DNA from: Microseira wollei NIES-4236
Lineage (GTDB): Bacteria > Cyanobacteriota > Cyanobacteriia > Cyanobacteriales > Aerosakkonemataceae
Length of the DNA: 38,573 nucleotides
Assembly (NCBI RefSeq): GCF_020521235.1
Contig: NZ_BLAY01000096.1
Location: 1 to 38,573 of the forward strand
Direction: 5' to 3'
Position numbers and translations under genes: made by a program. Position 1 is the first letter of the stretch. Each line of letters opens with the position of its first letter. The notes beneath the pieces are model-generated. The model worked only from the letters and a program-made list of their open reading frames with translations. It did not search any database and had not been told where the DNA came from. Positions 1 to 8,918 of this stretch are shown piece after piece.

Positions 1-223
1 TTGTGTTCGCTTCGTTTATAGGAGATTGGCAGTTCTTCCGAAGTGCCCAATCTCTTGTTCAGCTACGCTTCACATCGTTCAAGGGCACAATTCATCACTG
101 AAGAAGGCTCTCCCACGCGACGCTCACAGCCGTACAGGTAGAGCGCGGGGCTTCCCGCCGAATAGCTAAAACCCGGACAATGCCGGATATTAGTTGACAC
201 TTCTAAGGGGAGCGACGGCGCAA
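1..223 (-). ncRNA. Right end of tnpB element 1 with predicted reRNA (omega RNA) region
   Basis: This is the stretch downstream of the minus-strand tnpB stop. It holds a short GC hairpin (gcggg 145-149 with cccgc 154-158) and a longer imperfect hairpin at 23-53 (arms 23-35 and 40-53, loop ttcc), the kind of subterminal structure found at IS200/IS605 right ends. In this family the RNA 3' of tnpB is processed into the guide RNA of the TnpB nuclease. I cannot place the exact element end because it may lie beyond the window, so the guide is not predicted here. Confidence 0.5.
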
Positions 224-1375
224 TTAACCCTCTGTGTCCAGGCGAGGCTTAGCCATCCGAGCATAATGTTCTAAGTTAACAGAGGCGTTCAAGTCTCTAT
301 CAGCTTTGAATCCGCAAGCCGAACACTCATATACCCTAGCACTTAGGGACATGGGTTGTTGCTCACCACAGCCAGAACATAACTGAGTAGAAGGAGGAGG
401 CAAGCGTGAGACTAGAACCAACTTGGAACCATAACGCTGTGCTTTGTACTCAATTTGTCGCCTGAATTCGTAAAAATTGGCGTCTGCAACAGCACCCGCC
501 AGTTTATGATTAGCCATCATCCCAGAGACATTTAAGTCCTCAATGGCTACAACAGCGTGGTTTTTGCATATATAAGTTGTAACTTTATGAGTCGCATCGA
601 GTCTGATGTTTTTCACTCGTTGATGAGATGAAGCTAACCTTAACTTTTGTCGGTGATATCGTTTGCTACCCTTGTGCTTGCGTCGCAACTGGCGCTGCAA
701 TCGTGCTTGTGAGGAGCGCGCTTTCCTCAAAGCTTGGGGATTGGCAATTACAACGCCACTCGACAGGGTAGCCAACTGCTTAACTCCCAAATCCACACCC
801 ACAAATTCCCGCGATTTAGGCGTAATTTCTGGTTCTATTTCATAGGTAAAGCTGATATACCAATTGCCAACTTCTTCTGAAAAGGAAATGGTAAATGCTT
901 TTGTGGTGACATGGGGTAAGCCTTCAATTGTCGATACCCAGCCAATTGTGGGTAACTTCAATCTCGTCCCGCCCACAGCTATTGGTCTGCCGCTAGCATC
1001 GATGGTGAAACTATCGTGCTGACCCTTTTTTTTGAACTTGGGATAACTTGCCTTACCCGCAAAGAAGTTCTTAAATGCCCTCCCCAGATGAGCGAAAGCA
1101 TACTGAGTCACTTTTTGGCAAATGCCTTGCTCTTTCATCCAGGGATAGACAGGCTTTACGTGATTGTTAAAAAACTGCTTCAATGTCAAAGCATTTGGCT
1201 TCAATCCCTCAGAATAGAGTGCGATCCATGTCCCCAGTCCCCAGTTAAAATTATAGCGAGCAATACCCGCGTGTTTTGCCATTAACACGGCTTGGGCATC
1301 GGTTAATTTTAACTTGGTCTTGAGGGAAGTCAGCACGAAGGTCGTCGGTAATTTGAGCCTTCTCCATTGTAACAT
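224..1375 (-). CDS. tnpB: TnpB, RNA-guided nuclease of an IS200/IS605-type element
   Basis: A 383-residue TnpB, the programmable DNA nuclease ancestor of Cas12, carried by IS200/IS605-type elements. RuvC residues are visible: Asp in GVDLGVKQLA, Glu in VAIEDLNVSGM and Asp in KADRDLNASVNL. A four-cysteine zinc ribbon (CSGCG, then CSACG) lies between the last two, so the protein looks catalytically complete. No tnpA transposase lies next to it, so movement would need TnpA supplied in trans. Relatives usually begin near the VLTSLKTKL segment, so the first ~13 residues may be untranslated and a GTG near 1336 may be the true start. Intact frame; likely functional. Confidence 0.9.
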   Translation of the reverse strand: MLQWRRLKLPTTFVLTSLKTKLKLTDAQAVLMAKHAGIARYNFNWGLGTWIALYSEGLKPNALTLKQFFNNHVKPVYPWMKEQGICQKVTQYAFAHLGRAFKNFFAGKASYPKFKKKGQHDSFTIDASGRPIAVGGTRLKLPTIGWVSTIEGLPHVTTKAFTISFSEEVGNWYISFTYEIEPEITPKSREFVGVDLGVKQLATLSSGVVIANPQALRKARSSQARLQRQLRRKHKGSKRYHRQKLRLASSHQRVKNIRLDATHKVTTYICKNHAVVAIEDLNVSGMMANHKLAGAVADANFYEFRRQIEYKAQRYGSKLVLVSRLPPPSTQLCSGCGEQQPMSLSARVYECSACGFKADRDLNASVNLEHYARMAKPRLDTEG

Positions 1376-1591
1376 ATGCCAGAGAACGACCGGGCCTGTT
1401 ATACCGTGTTGTCATGTATTGTCCTATTAATTTGAGATTAAATCATGCTTTTTTCCCGCCTCAAGAGTATCTATTTATTGAACCGCCAAGAAGCCATAGA
1501 CAAGGGTAGCGGCTTCTCGAAGAGTAGAACGCCAAGAAAGAAGAAAGTAAGAAGATATATAATCTTGTGGCGGGAAGGGAGTAAGATACCT

Positions 1592-3019
1592 TTAAGCGAG
1601 CGTACGCATCAAACTAAAAAACCTCAAGAGCAGGTTCTGCAATTTCTGATTTTTAGCGTATTTTTGCTTAGTTAGCAGCAGTGCTGCCTTGCTATTCACT
1701 TCCGCCAGGGTCGGGTATATATGGATGATACCGCTGAGGGCAGAAACTTTTAAATTGTTCGACATTGCCAAAACAATTTCGTGGAGTAATTCTCCGGCGG
1801 AAGCACCTACTAAATGAGCGCCGAGAATTTCTCCATTTCCCCTAGTAATAATTTTAGCAAAACCTTTGGTTGCGGCTTCGGCTTGGGCGCGGTCAACTCC
1901 AGCGAATTCTTGTTTTAGCACGTAAATATCATCTCCATATCGCTCTTTAGCTTGCTTTTCGGTTAAACCAACCCGCGCTAATTCTGGATCGGTAAATGTT
2001 GCCCAAGGAATCACTCGATAATTTGCTTTGGTGACGGGGAAAAATAAGGCATTTTTTAGTACAACGCTCGCTTCATAACCGGCAACGTGGGTAAACTGGT
2101 AGCCGCCAATAACATCGCCGCAGGCATAGATGCGCGGGTTGGTTGTTTGGAGTTTTTCATTGACGCGAATTCCCCGTTCTCCTACTTCTACACCTGCCGC
2201 TTCTAAGTTAAGCGATTCCACATTAGGCATCCGTCCAGCGGCGACTAAAATTTCATCTACGGTAATTTTTTGGGTCCCTGCCCATAGGTGTTTTTTACCA
2301 TCGATTTGTTCAACTCGTTCGACGCGGGTAGCGGTGATAACGCGAATGCCTTCTGATTCTAATTGTTGCTGAACTACTAATGCGGCTTCTGGGTCTTCTT
2401 TGGGTAAAAGATGGTCGCTACTGGCAATAATTGTTACTTCTGAACCCAGTCGAGAAAACGCTTGCCCCAATTCGCAGCCAATTGGTCCGCCGCCAATCAC
2501 AGCAAGGGATGAGGGACGTTGTTTGAGAGAAAATACTTGCTCGTTAGTTAGATAACCGGCTGCTTTTAGTCCCGGTATGGGAGGGATTTTAGGACCCGAA
2601 CCAGTGGCGCAAGCAAACGCGCGTGCTTTGAGTTGTCTGTTGTTGACTTCAAAGGTTTGTCGGTCGATAAATTGACCCGCTCCAAAGATAACTTCGACTC
2701 CTAAGGATTGAAACCGTTCTGGGGAGTCGTGGGGTTGAATGGCGGCGATCGCTTTTTGCACGTGTCCGTTAGCGAGAGCAAAATCAATTTCCAGATTTTG
2801 GCAGTAAATGCCAAAGCGGGCGGCATTTTTGACCTCATAAGCAATTCTTGAAGCGTGGATGAGGGATTTACTCGGAACGCAGCCATACCAAAGACAGTCA
2901 CCACCCAAGCGATCTCGTTCCACTAGGGCGACTTTGGCTTTTAGTTGCGCCGCCGCCGCCGCAATTACCAAACCACCAGAACCCCCACCAATCACCACCA
3001 CATCGTATTCAACAGCCAT
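1592..3019 (-). CDS. Pyridine nucleotide-disulfide oxidoreductase, mercuric-reductase-like
   Basis: A 475-residue FAD/NAD(P)-dependent disulfide reductase. The N-terminal FAD fold is GGGSGG (residues 11-16), the redox pair is C42/C47 in DCLWYGCVPSK, a second dinucleotide fold (AVIGGGPIGCELG) lies near residue 175, and the dimerisation domain is C-terminal. The interface motif reads HIYPTLAEV: Tyr precedes PT where lipoamide dehydrogenase has its catalytic His, so it is unlikely to be LpdA. It also lacks the C-terminal cysteine pair of true mercuric reductase and the N-terminal metal-binding domain. Such proteins are often labelled MerA in cyanobacteria, but the substrate is unknown. It stands alone, with tnpB downstream and a divergent kinase gene upstream. 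Confidence 0.85.
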   Translation of the reverse strand: MAVEYDVVVIGGGSGGLVIAAAAAQLKAKVALVERDRLGGDCLWYGCVPSKSLIHASRIAYEVKNAARFGIYCQNLEIDFALANGHVQKAIAAIQPHDSPERFQSLGVEVIFGAGQFIDRQTFEVNNRQLKARAFACATGSGPKIPPIPGLKAAGYLTNEQVFSLKQRPSSLAVIGGGPIGCELGQAFSRLGSEVTIIASSDHLLPKEDPEAALVVQQQLESEGIRVITATRVERVEQIDGKKHLWAGTQKITVDEILVAAGRMPNVESLNLEAAGVEVGERGIRVNEKLQTTNPRIYACGDVIGGYQFTHVAGYEASVVLKNALFFPVTKANYRVIPWATFTDPELARVGLTEKQAKERYGDDIYVLKQEFAGVDRAQAEAATKGFAKIITRGNGEILGAHLVGASAGELLHEIVLAMSNNLKVSALSGIIHIYPTLAEVNSKAALLLTKQKYAKNQKLQNLLLRFFSLMRTLA

Positions 3020-3369
3020 AAGAGCAGTCTCCTAATTTTTATTGCTTGCGTCAGCTTTTATTCAATCCTGATAAAATTAGAGTGAGCTGAAAATGAGCCT
3101 AGCACTGGTTTAGGTCAAGATCCTGCATTCCTGAGCGAGCAGTCAATTGCTACTGTTGGACGAGCTTCAATCCTTGCCTTGCCGGTTTGATTGGCGCTCG
3201 GTCTGATACTATTTCACACAATTCCCACAAAAAAGGCAGTAAAGTTTTCACGTATGGGGTTGACTTTGGCTGCCATCTGTAGCCCAATAGGATGTTGTCA
3301 TATGGGAGGGTTTGTTGTTTGTGCAAAAATAAACTCAAGGTTTTGATAAATCCTTAAAAATAGCGAATA
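3020..3369. other. Intergenic region between divergent genes; no gene supported
   Basis: 350 bp between the reductase (minus) and the kinase (plus). Promoters for both genes must lie here, but I see no convincing -35/-10 pair. A 62-codon minus-strand reading frame (3150-3338) resembles nothing I recognise, has no clear ribosome site and is probably chance. Confidence 0.4.
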
Positions 3370-4782
3370 ATGGTTTGGGTAGCTGGGCAAAAATTATACG
3401 GCGAGCGCTACACTATCGAAAGATATCTGGGGCAAGGTGGTTTTGGCGTCACTTATCTGGCGACGAATAAAAAAGGCGATCGCGTTGCCATCAAAACCCT
3501 CAAACAGGAGGTGCTGACAAATCCAAAACTGGCAGCGTACCGACTGAAATACAAGCTGAGTTTTCGGGAAGAAGCGTTGCGGCTAGCGCTTTGCCGACAC
3601 CCCCACATAGTGCGGATAGAAAACGCTTTTTATGAGGGAGATCTGCCTTGTATCGCCATGGAATACGTCCAAGGAGAGGATTTACGACAACGGGTGAAAA
3701 ATAACGGCGCCCTCGCCGAAATCGAAGCGTTGCGCTATATCTGGCAGATCGGTCAAGCGTTAATCGTCTTGCACGATAAAGGCATGTTACATCAGGATAT
3801 CAAGCCGCCTAACATTATGGTGCGGCAAGGTAAACCGGAAGCGGTTCTGATTGACTTTGGCATTGCACGGGAGTTTATCCCCAATCCGAGCAATTATCAC
3901 ACGACAAGTTATACGGGAGGGTTTTCCCCGATTGAACAATATGCGCCACAAGCGAAACGAAGCGAGTGTACCGATGTCTACTCTCTAGCGGCGACGCTGT
4001 ATTATTTGCTCACGGGTAAAGTACCGACTCCAGCTCCCGCTAGAGCGGCTAAACAGCCTTTAGTGCCACCCAAAGAATACAATCCGAATATCAGCGCTCG
4101 CGTCAATCAAGCGATTCTCAAGGGCATGGAGTTTGAGCCAGAAAATCGCCCCCAGTCAGTACCAGAGTGGCTGGAATTATTGGGCGTGATTGCACCCCAA
4201 ATCCTGCCAGCACCGCCTGTTGCACTTGAGGCGATTAACCCACCGCCACCACCGACGGTGACGCCTGTGGCGATCGCGCTAAAACCAGATTACACAAAAC
4301 TGCAACGGTTGCTAGCCGCTAGAAAATGGAAGGAAGCTGACTTAGAAACTGAAATTGTCATGCTTCAAGTCGCTAGAACCGATAAAGACGACTGGCTTAA
4401 CTTAGAATTGATGCACAAGTTTCCTTGGGAAGACCTGCGCCAAATTAACCAAATCTGGCTGTACTACAGCAAAAGTCGCTTTGGCTTTAGCATACAAAAG
4501 CGCATTTGGCAAGAACTTGGCGGACAAGTAGATTATCAAACCGAGCGGAGTTTGGGCGATCGCGTCGGGTGGCGCGTCAACAATACCTGGCTCAACTACG
4601 ACAACCTGACTTTTTCCCTCGATGCCCCTACCGGACACCTCCCAGCACGGGGATCGGCTTTGTGGGCGCGGGGAAGCGTTTTCTTTGGTTGGGCGTGGTG
4701 GGTATTTTTTGATCAAGCGATTTTATCGCGCTCAGATAATTTAAATAATCCGCCAAATTCGATTCGGGGTGTAGCGCCTTAA
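3370..4782 (+). CDS. Serine/threonine protein kinase with C-terminal GUN4 domain
   Basis: 470 residues. Hanks-type kinase domain at about 12-272: glycine loop GQGGFGVTY (21-29), ATP lysine K42 in AIKTLK, catalytic loop HQDIKPPN near 141 (Gln replaces the usual Arg of HRD) and DFGIARE near 161. A proline-rich linker (about 275-310) leads to a GUN4 domain (about 315-450) with KLQRLLAARKWKEAD and GFSIQKRIWQELGG. GUN4 binds porphyrins and stimulates magnesium chelatase; kinase-GUN4 fusions are common in cyanobacteria with unproven function. No membrane segment is evident. It ends 7 nt before the adhesin gene, so the two are probably co-transcribed. Confidence 0.9.
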   Translation: MVWVAGQKLYGERYTIERYLGQGGFGVTYLATNKKGDRVAIKTLKQEVLTNPKLAAYRLKYKLSFREEALRLALCRHPHIVRIENAFYEGDLPCIAMEYVQGEDLRQRVKNNGALAEIEALRYIWQIGQALIVLHDKGMLHQDIKPPNIMVRQGKPEAVLIDFGIAREFIPNPSNYHTTSYTGGFSPIEQYAPQAKRSECTDVYSLAATLYYLLTGKVPTPAPARAAKQPLVPPKEYNPNISARVNQAILKGMEFEPENRPQSVPEWLELLGVIAPQILPAPPVALEAINPPPPPTVTPVAIALKPDYTKLQRLLAARKWKEADLETEIVMLQVARTDKDDWLNLELMHKFPWEDLRQINQIWLYYSKSRFGFSIQKRIWQELGGQVDYQTERSLGDRVGWRVNNTWLNYDNLTFSLDAPTGHLPARGSALWARGSVFFGWAWWVFFDQAILSRSDNLNNPPNSIRGVAP

Positions 4783-4789
4783 CGGGAAA

Positions 4790-7681
4790 ATGGGATTGGG
4801 TAAATTGAAATTAGCTAGCGCGATGTTGGCGATGATAGCGATCGCCACCAATACTCCTGTCGTTGCCCAAATTGTCCCCGATAGCACCCTGCCGCATAAT
4901 TCCAGGGTTACCGAAGCGGGCAATACTTTCACAATTGAAGGAGGAACTAGCGCCGGGGGTAACCTTTTCCACAGCTTGCGGGAATTTTCCCTGACCACTG
5001 GATCTGAGGCATTTTTCAATAATGCCTTGACGATTAATAACATTATTACCCGCGTTACTGGAGGGCAAGTTTCTCACATTGACGGGTTAATTCGTGCCAA
5101 TGGAGGGGCGAATTTATTTTTAATTAACCCCAGCGGAATTATCTTTGGAGCGAACGCGCAATTGAATATTGGCGGTGCATTTATTGGCAGTACTGCCGAT
5201 AGCATTCGCTTTGCCGATGGCAGCACTTTCAGCGCTAAAAATCCCCAAAATCCACCTTTGTTGACGATTAACGTCCCGATTGGCTTGCAATTTGGTTCTC
5301 AGCCAGCCAATATTATCAACCAATCTCAACCCGTTGGCTTGGCAGTACAACCGGGTCAAACATTAGCACTTATTGGTGGAAATGTCAACTTAGTTGCAGG
5401 TTGGCTGACGGCACCCCAAGGGAGGATAGAACTGGGGAGTGTAGGGAGTAACGGTGAGGTTAGTATAGCGCCCGGTTGGGTTTTCGGCTATCTTGGGGTG
5501 CAGAACTTTGGGGATATCCAACTGTCGCAACAAGCGGGAGTTGTGACAAATGGCGGGGATATTCAGGTGCAGGGGAGGAGATTGGCAGTTGGCGATCGCT
5601 CCATCATCTCCACTTCCACCCTCGGTTCCCTCCCTGGGGGAAATCTTACCATCCGCACCACCGATGCGGTAGAGATAACCGGAACGGGAATTCCCCAAAT
5701 ATTAAATCAATTTTTTGCTGGAATTCCCGCTAATTTTCCAGAGGAACAAAGCGGATTGTTTGCCAATAGTTTTGGGGTTGGCAGCTCGGGTAATTTAACG
5801 ATTGAAACTGGTAACTTAACGGTTAGGAATGGCGCGATGATTTCCAGCGCCAATTTTTCCCCTTTGACAGTAGAACCGGGAGGGAATTTAACTGTAACCA
5901 CTGCTTCTACGGGTACAGTCCAACTCAACAACGCTGGCTTAATATCGGGAACGTTCGGGATGGGAAAGGCAGGGGATTTAACGATTAATACTGGCAGATT
6001 GAGGGCAGAAAATGGAGCTTTCATCTTGGGGATTACTTTTGGCTCAGGTGCGGGGGGAAATATCAGCATCAATGCCAAAGATGCCGTAGAAACAATCGGA
6101 ATTGTTTCCAGAGAACCGTTTCGCAGCGGCATTATTGCTTCGGTTGGACTCAGAGGAGTTGCCTTGCAACCGACAGGTCAAGGGGGAGATGTAACGATTA
6201 ACACCAATAGGTTGCTTGTGCAGGATGGAGCGGTTCTGTCTGCGGGTTCCTACGGTATCGGGCGGTCGGGAAATGTAACCCTGCGTGCAACAGATGTGGA
6301 AATAGTTGATTCGCCTAACGTTCAAGTATCGGGTACTTTAGCCGCTACGTCTCGCAGTCGGGGAGATTCAGGGGATATTTTAATTCAAACGAATCGATTG
6401 CGGATTGGAGGAGGAGCAGATGTATCGGTTACTGCTTTTGGTGAGGGGAAGTCGGGAAATCTGACTGTTAATGCTTCTGAGTTTGTAGACTTGTTTGGCG
6501 CGCGGATTAATCCTGCTAATCCCAGGGATTTTAGTCGCAGCGGACTGTTTGCCGCCACCGAAGGCATCCAAGATGGGGGTAGCATTACCGTTATTACTCC
6601 CCGTTTTACCGTGAGGGATGGGGCGCGGGTATCTGTTTCTACTCGCGGTCGGGGAAATCAAACCGCTCGCGGGGGACGGGGGGGAAATCTCAACGTTATT
6701 GCCAGCGAGTCGGTAGAAATAAAGGGAACCAGCGCGGACGGTCGATTTGAGAGCGGGTTATTTGCCCTTTCTGGAGAAGAAAGACCGAATATCGCCGCCA
6801 ACGAAGCAACCGGGGATGGGGGAAACTTGTTTGTGGAGACAAACCAATTAAATGTGCGAGACAGGGCGGAAATTTCCGTGAGTGCCAGGGGGTCGGGGGC
6901 AGCGGGGAATTTGCAAATTCGCGCACAGACGATCGCCCTGGAAAACCGAGGTCGGATTGCCACTGCCACCGCTTCCGGGAGTGGGGGGAATATTAACCTG
7001 CAAGTGGGGTCTGTGCAGTTGCGATCCGAAAGCCAAATTGCCGCCGCTGCCGGGGGTACTGGTAATGGAGGGAACATTACCCTCACCGCCGATACGGTTG
7101 CGCTTTTAGAAGAAAGCGGCATCAACGCCAACGCTTTTAAGGGAAGTGGAGGTCAGATCGACATATTTACCCAAGGTATTTTTAGGGGTTTTGATAGCGA
7201 GATCGCTGCCAGTTCCCAATTCGGCGTCAATGGCATCGTCACCGTTAATACGCCCAACGTCAATACCAGTCAGGGATTAGTCGAATTGCCAACTCAGGTG
7301 AGGGACAACAGCAACCAAGTCATCGTCGGGTGTAGGGCGGCGTATGGCAACTCTTTTACCATTACCTTCCGCGGCGGTTTACCAGAAGACCCAACGACAA
7401 CGATTCGAGGTCAGACCGTTTGGCGCGATTTGCAAGATTTTACCGCGATGGGGAACCGGAGTATGCCCGATCAAAAAGACGGGTCGAGGAGGAGACAAGG
7501 GAGAGGGTCGAGTTCTGGAGAGACATTCCCCGCGTCAGAGCGTCAGAGCGTCAGAGCGTCTTCTTCCCAGTCCCCTCCCGACCGAATTGTAGAAGCAACC
7601 GGCTGGATAATTAATGCATCCGGGCAAATAGAATTGGTAGAACATCTGCCTCAAAGCACTCCCAATTGTTTGGGATTTTGA
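4790..7681 (+). CDS. Two-partner-secretion adhesin (filamentous haemagglutinin N-terminal domain)
   Basis: 963 residues. A signal peptide ends near VVAQ (about residue 27). The TPS secretion domain follows, with its hallmark NPSGIIFGA near residue 113. Most of the rest is a beta-helix of GGNLTI/AGNLQI-like repeats. The tail (GWIINASGQIELVEHLP, then a Cys) is the conserved end of cyanobacterial adhesins of this type. Such proteins are exported through an Omp85-like TpsB pore, which is not in the window. The ATG lies 7 nt after the kinase-GUN4 stop. An 8-bp tandem repeat sits inside the coding region near residues 915-924 and a 9-bp repeat just after the stop. The reading frame is open as sequenced. 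Confidence 0.9.
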   Translation: MGLGKLKLASAMLAMIAIATNTPVVAQIVPDSTLPHNSRVTEAGNTFTIEGGTSAGGNLFHSLREFSLTTGSEAFFNNALTINNIITRVTGGQVSHIDGLIRANGGANLFLINPSGIIFGANAQLNIGGAFIGSTADSIRFADGSTFSAKNPQNPPLLTINVPIGLQFGSQPANIINQSQPVGLAVQPGQTLALIGGNVNLVAGWLTAPQGRIELGSVGSNGEVSIAPGWVFGYLGVQNFGDIQLSQQAGVVTNGGDIQVQGRRLAVGDRSIISTSTLGSLPGGNLTIRTTDAVEITGTGIPQILNQFFAGIPANFPEEQSGLFANSFGVGSSGNLTIETGNLTVRNGAMISSANFSPLTVEPGGNLTVTTASTGTVQLNNAGLISGTFGMGKAGDLTINTGRLRAENGAFILGITFGSGAGGNISINAKDAVETIGIVSREPFRSGIIASVGLRGVALQPTGQGGDVTINTNRLLVQDGAVLSAGSYGIGRSGNVTLRATDVEIVDSPNVQVSGTLAATSRSRGDSGDILIQTNRLRIGGGADVSVTAFGEGKSGNLTVNASEFVDLFGARINPANPRDFSRSGLFAATEGIQDGGSITVITPRFTVRDGARVSVSTRGRGNQTARGGRGGNLNVIASESVEIKGTSADGRFESGLFALSGEERPNIAANEATGDGGNLFVETNQLNVRDRAEISVSARGSGAAGNLQIRAQTIALENRGRIATATASGSGGNINLQVGSVQLRSESQIAAAAGGTGNGGNITLTADTVALLEESGINANAFKGSGGQIDIFTQGIFRGFDSEIAASSQFGVNGIVTVNTPNVNTSQGLVELPTQVRDNSNQVIVGCRAAYGNSFTITFRGGLPEDPTTTIRGQTVWRDLQDFTAMGNRSMPDQKDGSRRRQGRGSSSGETFPASERQSVRASSSQSPPDRIVEATGWIINASGQIELVEHLPQSTPNCLGF
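7533..7560 (+). repeat. 8-bp tandem repeat (cgtcagag x3.5) inside the adhesin gene
   Basis: The unit cgtcagag occurs three times plus cgtc, all perfect. Because 8 is not a multiple of 3, gain or loss of one unit would shift the adhesin frame; the other two frames stop at 7592 and 7614, removing the conserved C-terminal segment. Confidence 0.85.
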
Positions 7682-7690
7682 TGGTTAAAA

Positions 7691-7744
7691 AGTCGGAAAA
7701 GTCGGAAAAGTCGGAAAGGTCGGAAAGGTCGGAAAAGTAGGAAA
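7691..7744 (+). repeat. 9-bp tandem repeat (agtcggaaa x6)
   Basis: Six units starting 10 nt after the adhesin stop: three identical, two with ggtcggaaa and one with agtaggaaa. A related run on the opposite strand is at 14580-14615. It has no evident hairpin or coding role. Confidence 0.85.
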
Positions 7745-7772
7745 AAAGCAGCTTTACCTAAAGTAATAAATG

Positions 7773-7880
7773 ATACTAAATCCGGGTTAACTACCCCTTT
7801 TTACGAAACCGCCAAGACGCCAAGAACGCCAAGAATAAGAGGAGAGACAATAACGGGGGTAATCAACCCGGATTTGGTAT
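7773..7880. repeat. Hairpin MITE-like element, 108 bp
   Basis: The arms atactaaatccgggtt (from 7773) and aacccggatttggtat (to 7880) are near-perfect inverted repeats, continuing inward into tacccc/gggggta. The interior carries three ccaaga(a)cgcc-type motifs, also seen near 1481-1535. It lies between the adhesin and MinD genes and seems to be a dispersed non-coding repeat. Confidence 0.6.
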
Positions 7881-7918
7881 GAGAGATTGGTAAAAGAATA
7901 AGGGAAAGTAAGAAAATC

Positions 7919-8013
7919 AGGACTTACGCTTGGGCGACCAAGAAACCGGGTTTCTGTTCCAGTTGCCAAACCAAGGATTTTTCAGAGAAACCCGGAATAT
8001 GAGCGTAAGTCCT
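7919..8013. repeat. 95-bp element with 12-bp perfect terminal inverted repeats
   Basis: aggacttacgct at 7919-7930 is the exact reverse complement of agcgtaagtcct at 8002-8013. The interior holds gaaaccgggtttct, a palindrome seen again at 11354 and in variant form at 10335-10430 and 26755. A long start at 7930 for the next gene would translate this element, which argues against that start. Confidence 0.7.
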
Positions 8014-8109
8014 AAAAATCAAAATATTTTTGTTTGCCGTTGTATTGACGGCGAACAACTATATAGTCATAATTATTCGCAACAGAATCTTATATCCTCA
8101 ATTACTCAA

Positions 8110-8865
8110 ATGCCTAAAGTAGTCTCAATACACTCTTATCGGGGTGGTACTGGCAAATCCAACTTTACCGCTAACCTTGCTACCACCGTGGCGCTACAAG
8201 GTAATCGAGTTGGTGTAGTAGACACCGATATTCAGTCGCCGGGAATTCACAACCTTTTCGGTTTGGAATCGGAAACCATGAACAAAACCCTCAACAACTA
8301 TCTCTGGGGACAAGCACCCATCGAAGATACAGCCTACGATGTGAGTGCCAATATCGGTTTAAATGGGAATGGCAGTTTGTTTTTAGTTCCCTCCAGCGTC
8401 AAAGCAGACGACATTTCCCGCATCTTGAGCGAGGGATACGATGTCAGATTGCTCAACGATGGTTTTCGCAAATTAGTTAAAAATCTTCAACTCGACTACC
8501 TGTTCATCGACACCCACCCCGGTTTGTCCAAAGAAACCTTTCTGACGATTGCGATTTCCCACGTTTTAATATTAATTCTGCGACCGGATAAACAAGACTA
8601 CCAAGGCACGGCGGTAACTATCGATGTGGCGCGGCAGTTAAAAGTTCGCAAAATGCTGTTGGCAGTCAACAAAGTCTTAAAAACTATGAATTTTGACGCC
8701 CTGAGGCAAAAGATAGAAGCTACTTACGACGCGAAGGTAGCCGGGATATTTCCCTTATCGGAAGATTTAGTGCAACAGGCAAGTAACGGGGTGTTCTGCG
8801 TGCAATTCCCCGACCATTACGTCAGCAATGAATTTAAAAAAGTCGCGCAGCAGATTATGGAATAA
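8110..8865 (+). CDS. MinD/ParA-like P-loop ATPase
   Basis: About 251 residues if it begins at ATG 8110 (MPKVVSIHSYRGGTGKSN), as relatives do; the upstream open frame runs through a repeat. The deviant Walker A is RGGTGKSN with Arg at the signature-lysine position, followed by switch VVDTDIQSPG and a hydrophobic YLFIDTHPG Walker B. These ATPases bind ATP as dimers and often act in localisation or as regulatory switches. The glutaminase gene follows 53 nt later on the same strand. The first 12 codons of a second family member survive at 31337. The cellular role is unknown; it is not the division MinD. Confidence 0.85.
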   Translation: MPKVVSIHSYRGGTGKSNFTANLATTVALQGNRVGVVDTDIQSPGIHNLFGLESETMNKTLNNYLWGQAPIEDTAYDVSANIGLNGNGSLFLVPSSVKADDISRILSEGYDVRLLNDGFRKLVKNLQLDYLFIDTHPGLSKETFLTIAISHVLILILRPDKQDYQGTAVTIDVARQLKVRKMLLAVNKVLKTMNFDALRQKIEATYDAKVAGIFPLSEDLVQQASNGVFCVQFPDHYVSNEFKKVAQQIME

Positions 8866-8918
8866 ACCAAAATCCAAAGGCGAACGCAAACTTTAATGGT
8901 AAAGTCTTCCAACTATCT

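Noticed and set aside
1445-1675. 76-codon plus-strand frame
   Set aside because: It overlaps the 3' end of the reductase gene on the other strand and runs through ccaagaa-type repeat sequence; composition is low-complexity and basic.
3150-3338. 62-codon minus-strand frame in the reductase-kinase gap
   Set aside because: No recognised motif, no ribosome site, and it sits where two divergent promoters are expected.
7930-8109. Upstream start for the MinD-like gene
   Set aside because: The extra 60 residues are translated from a 95-bp inverted-repeat element; homologous starts, including the stub at 31337, begin at the SIHSYRG segment.
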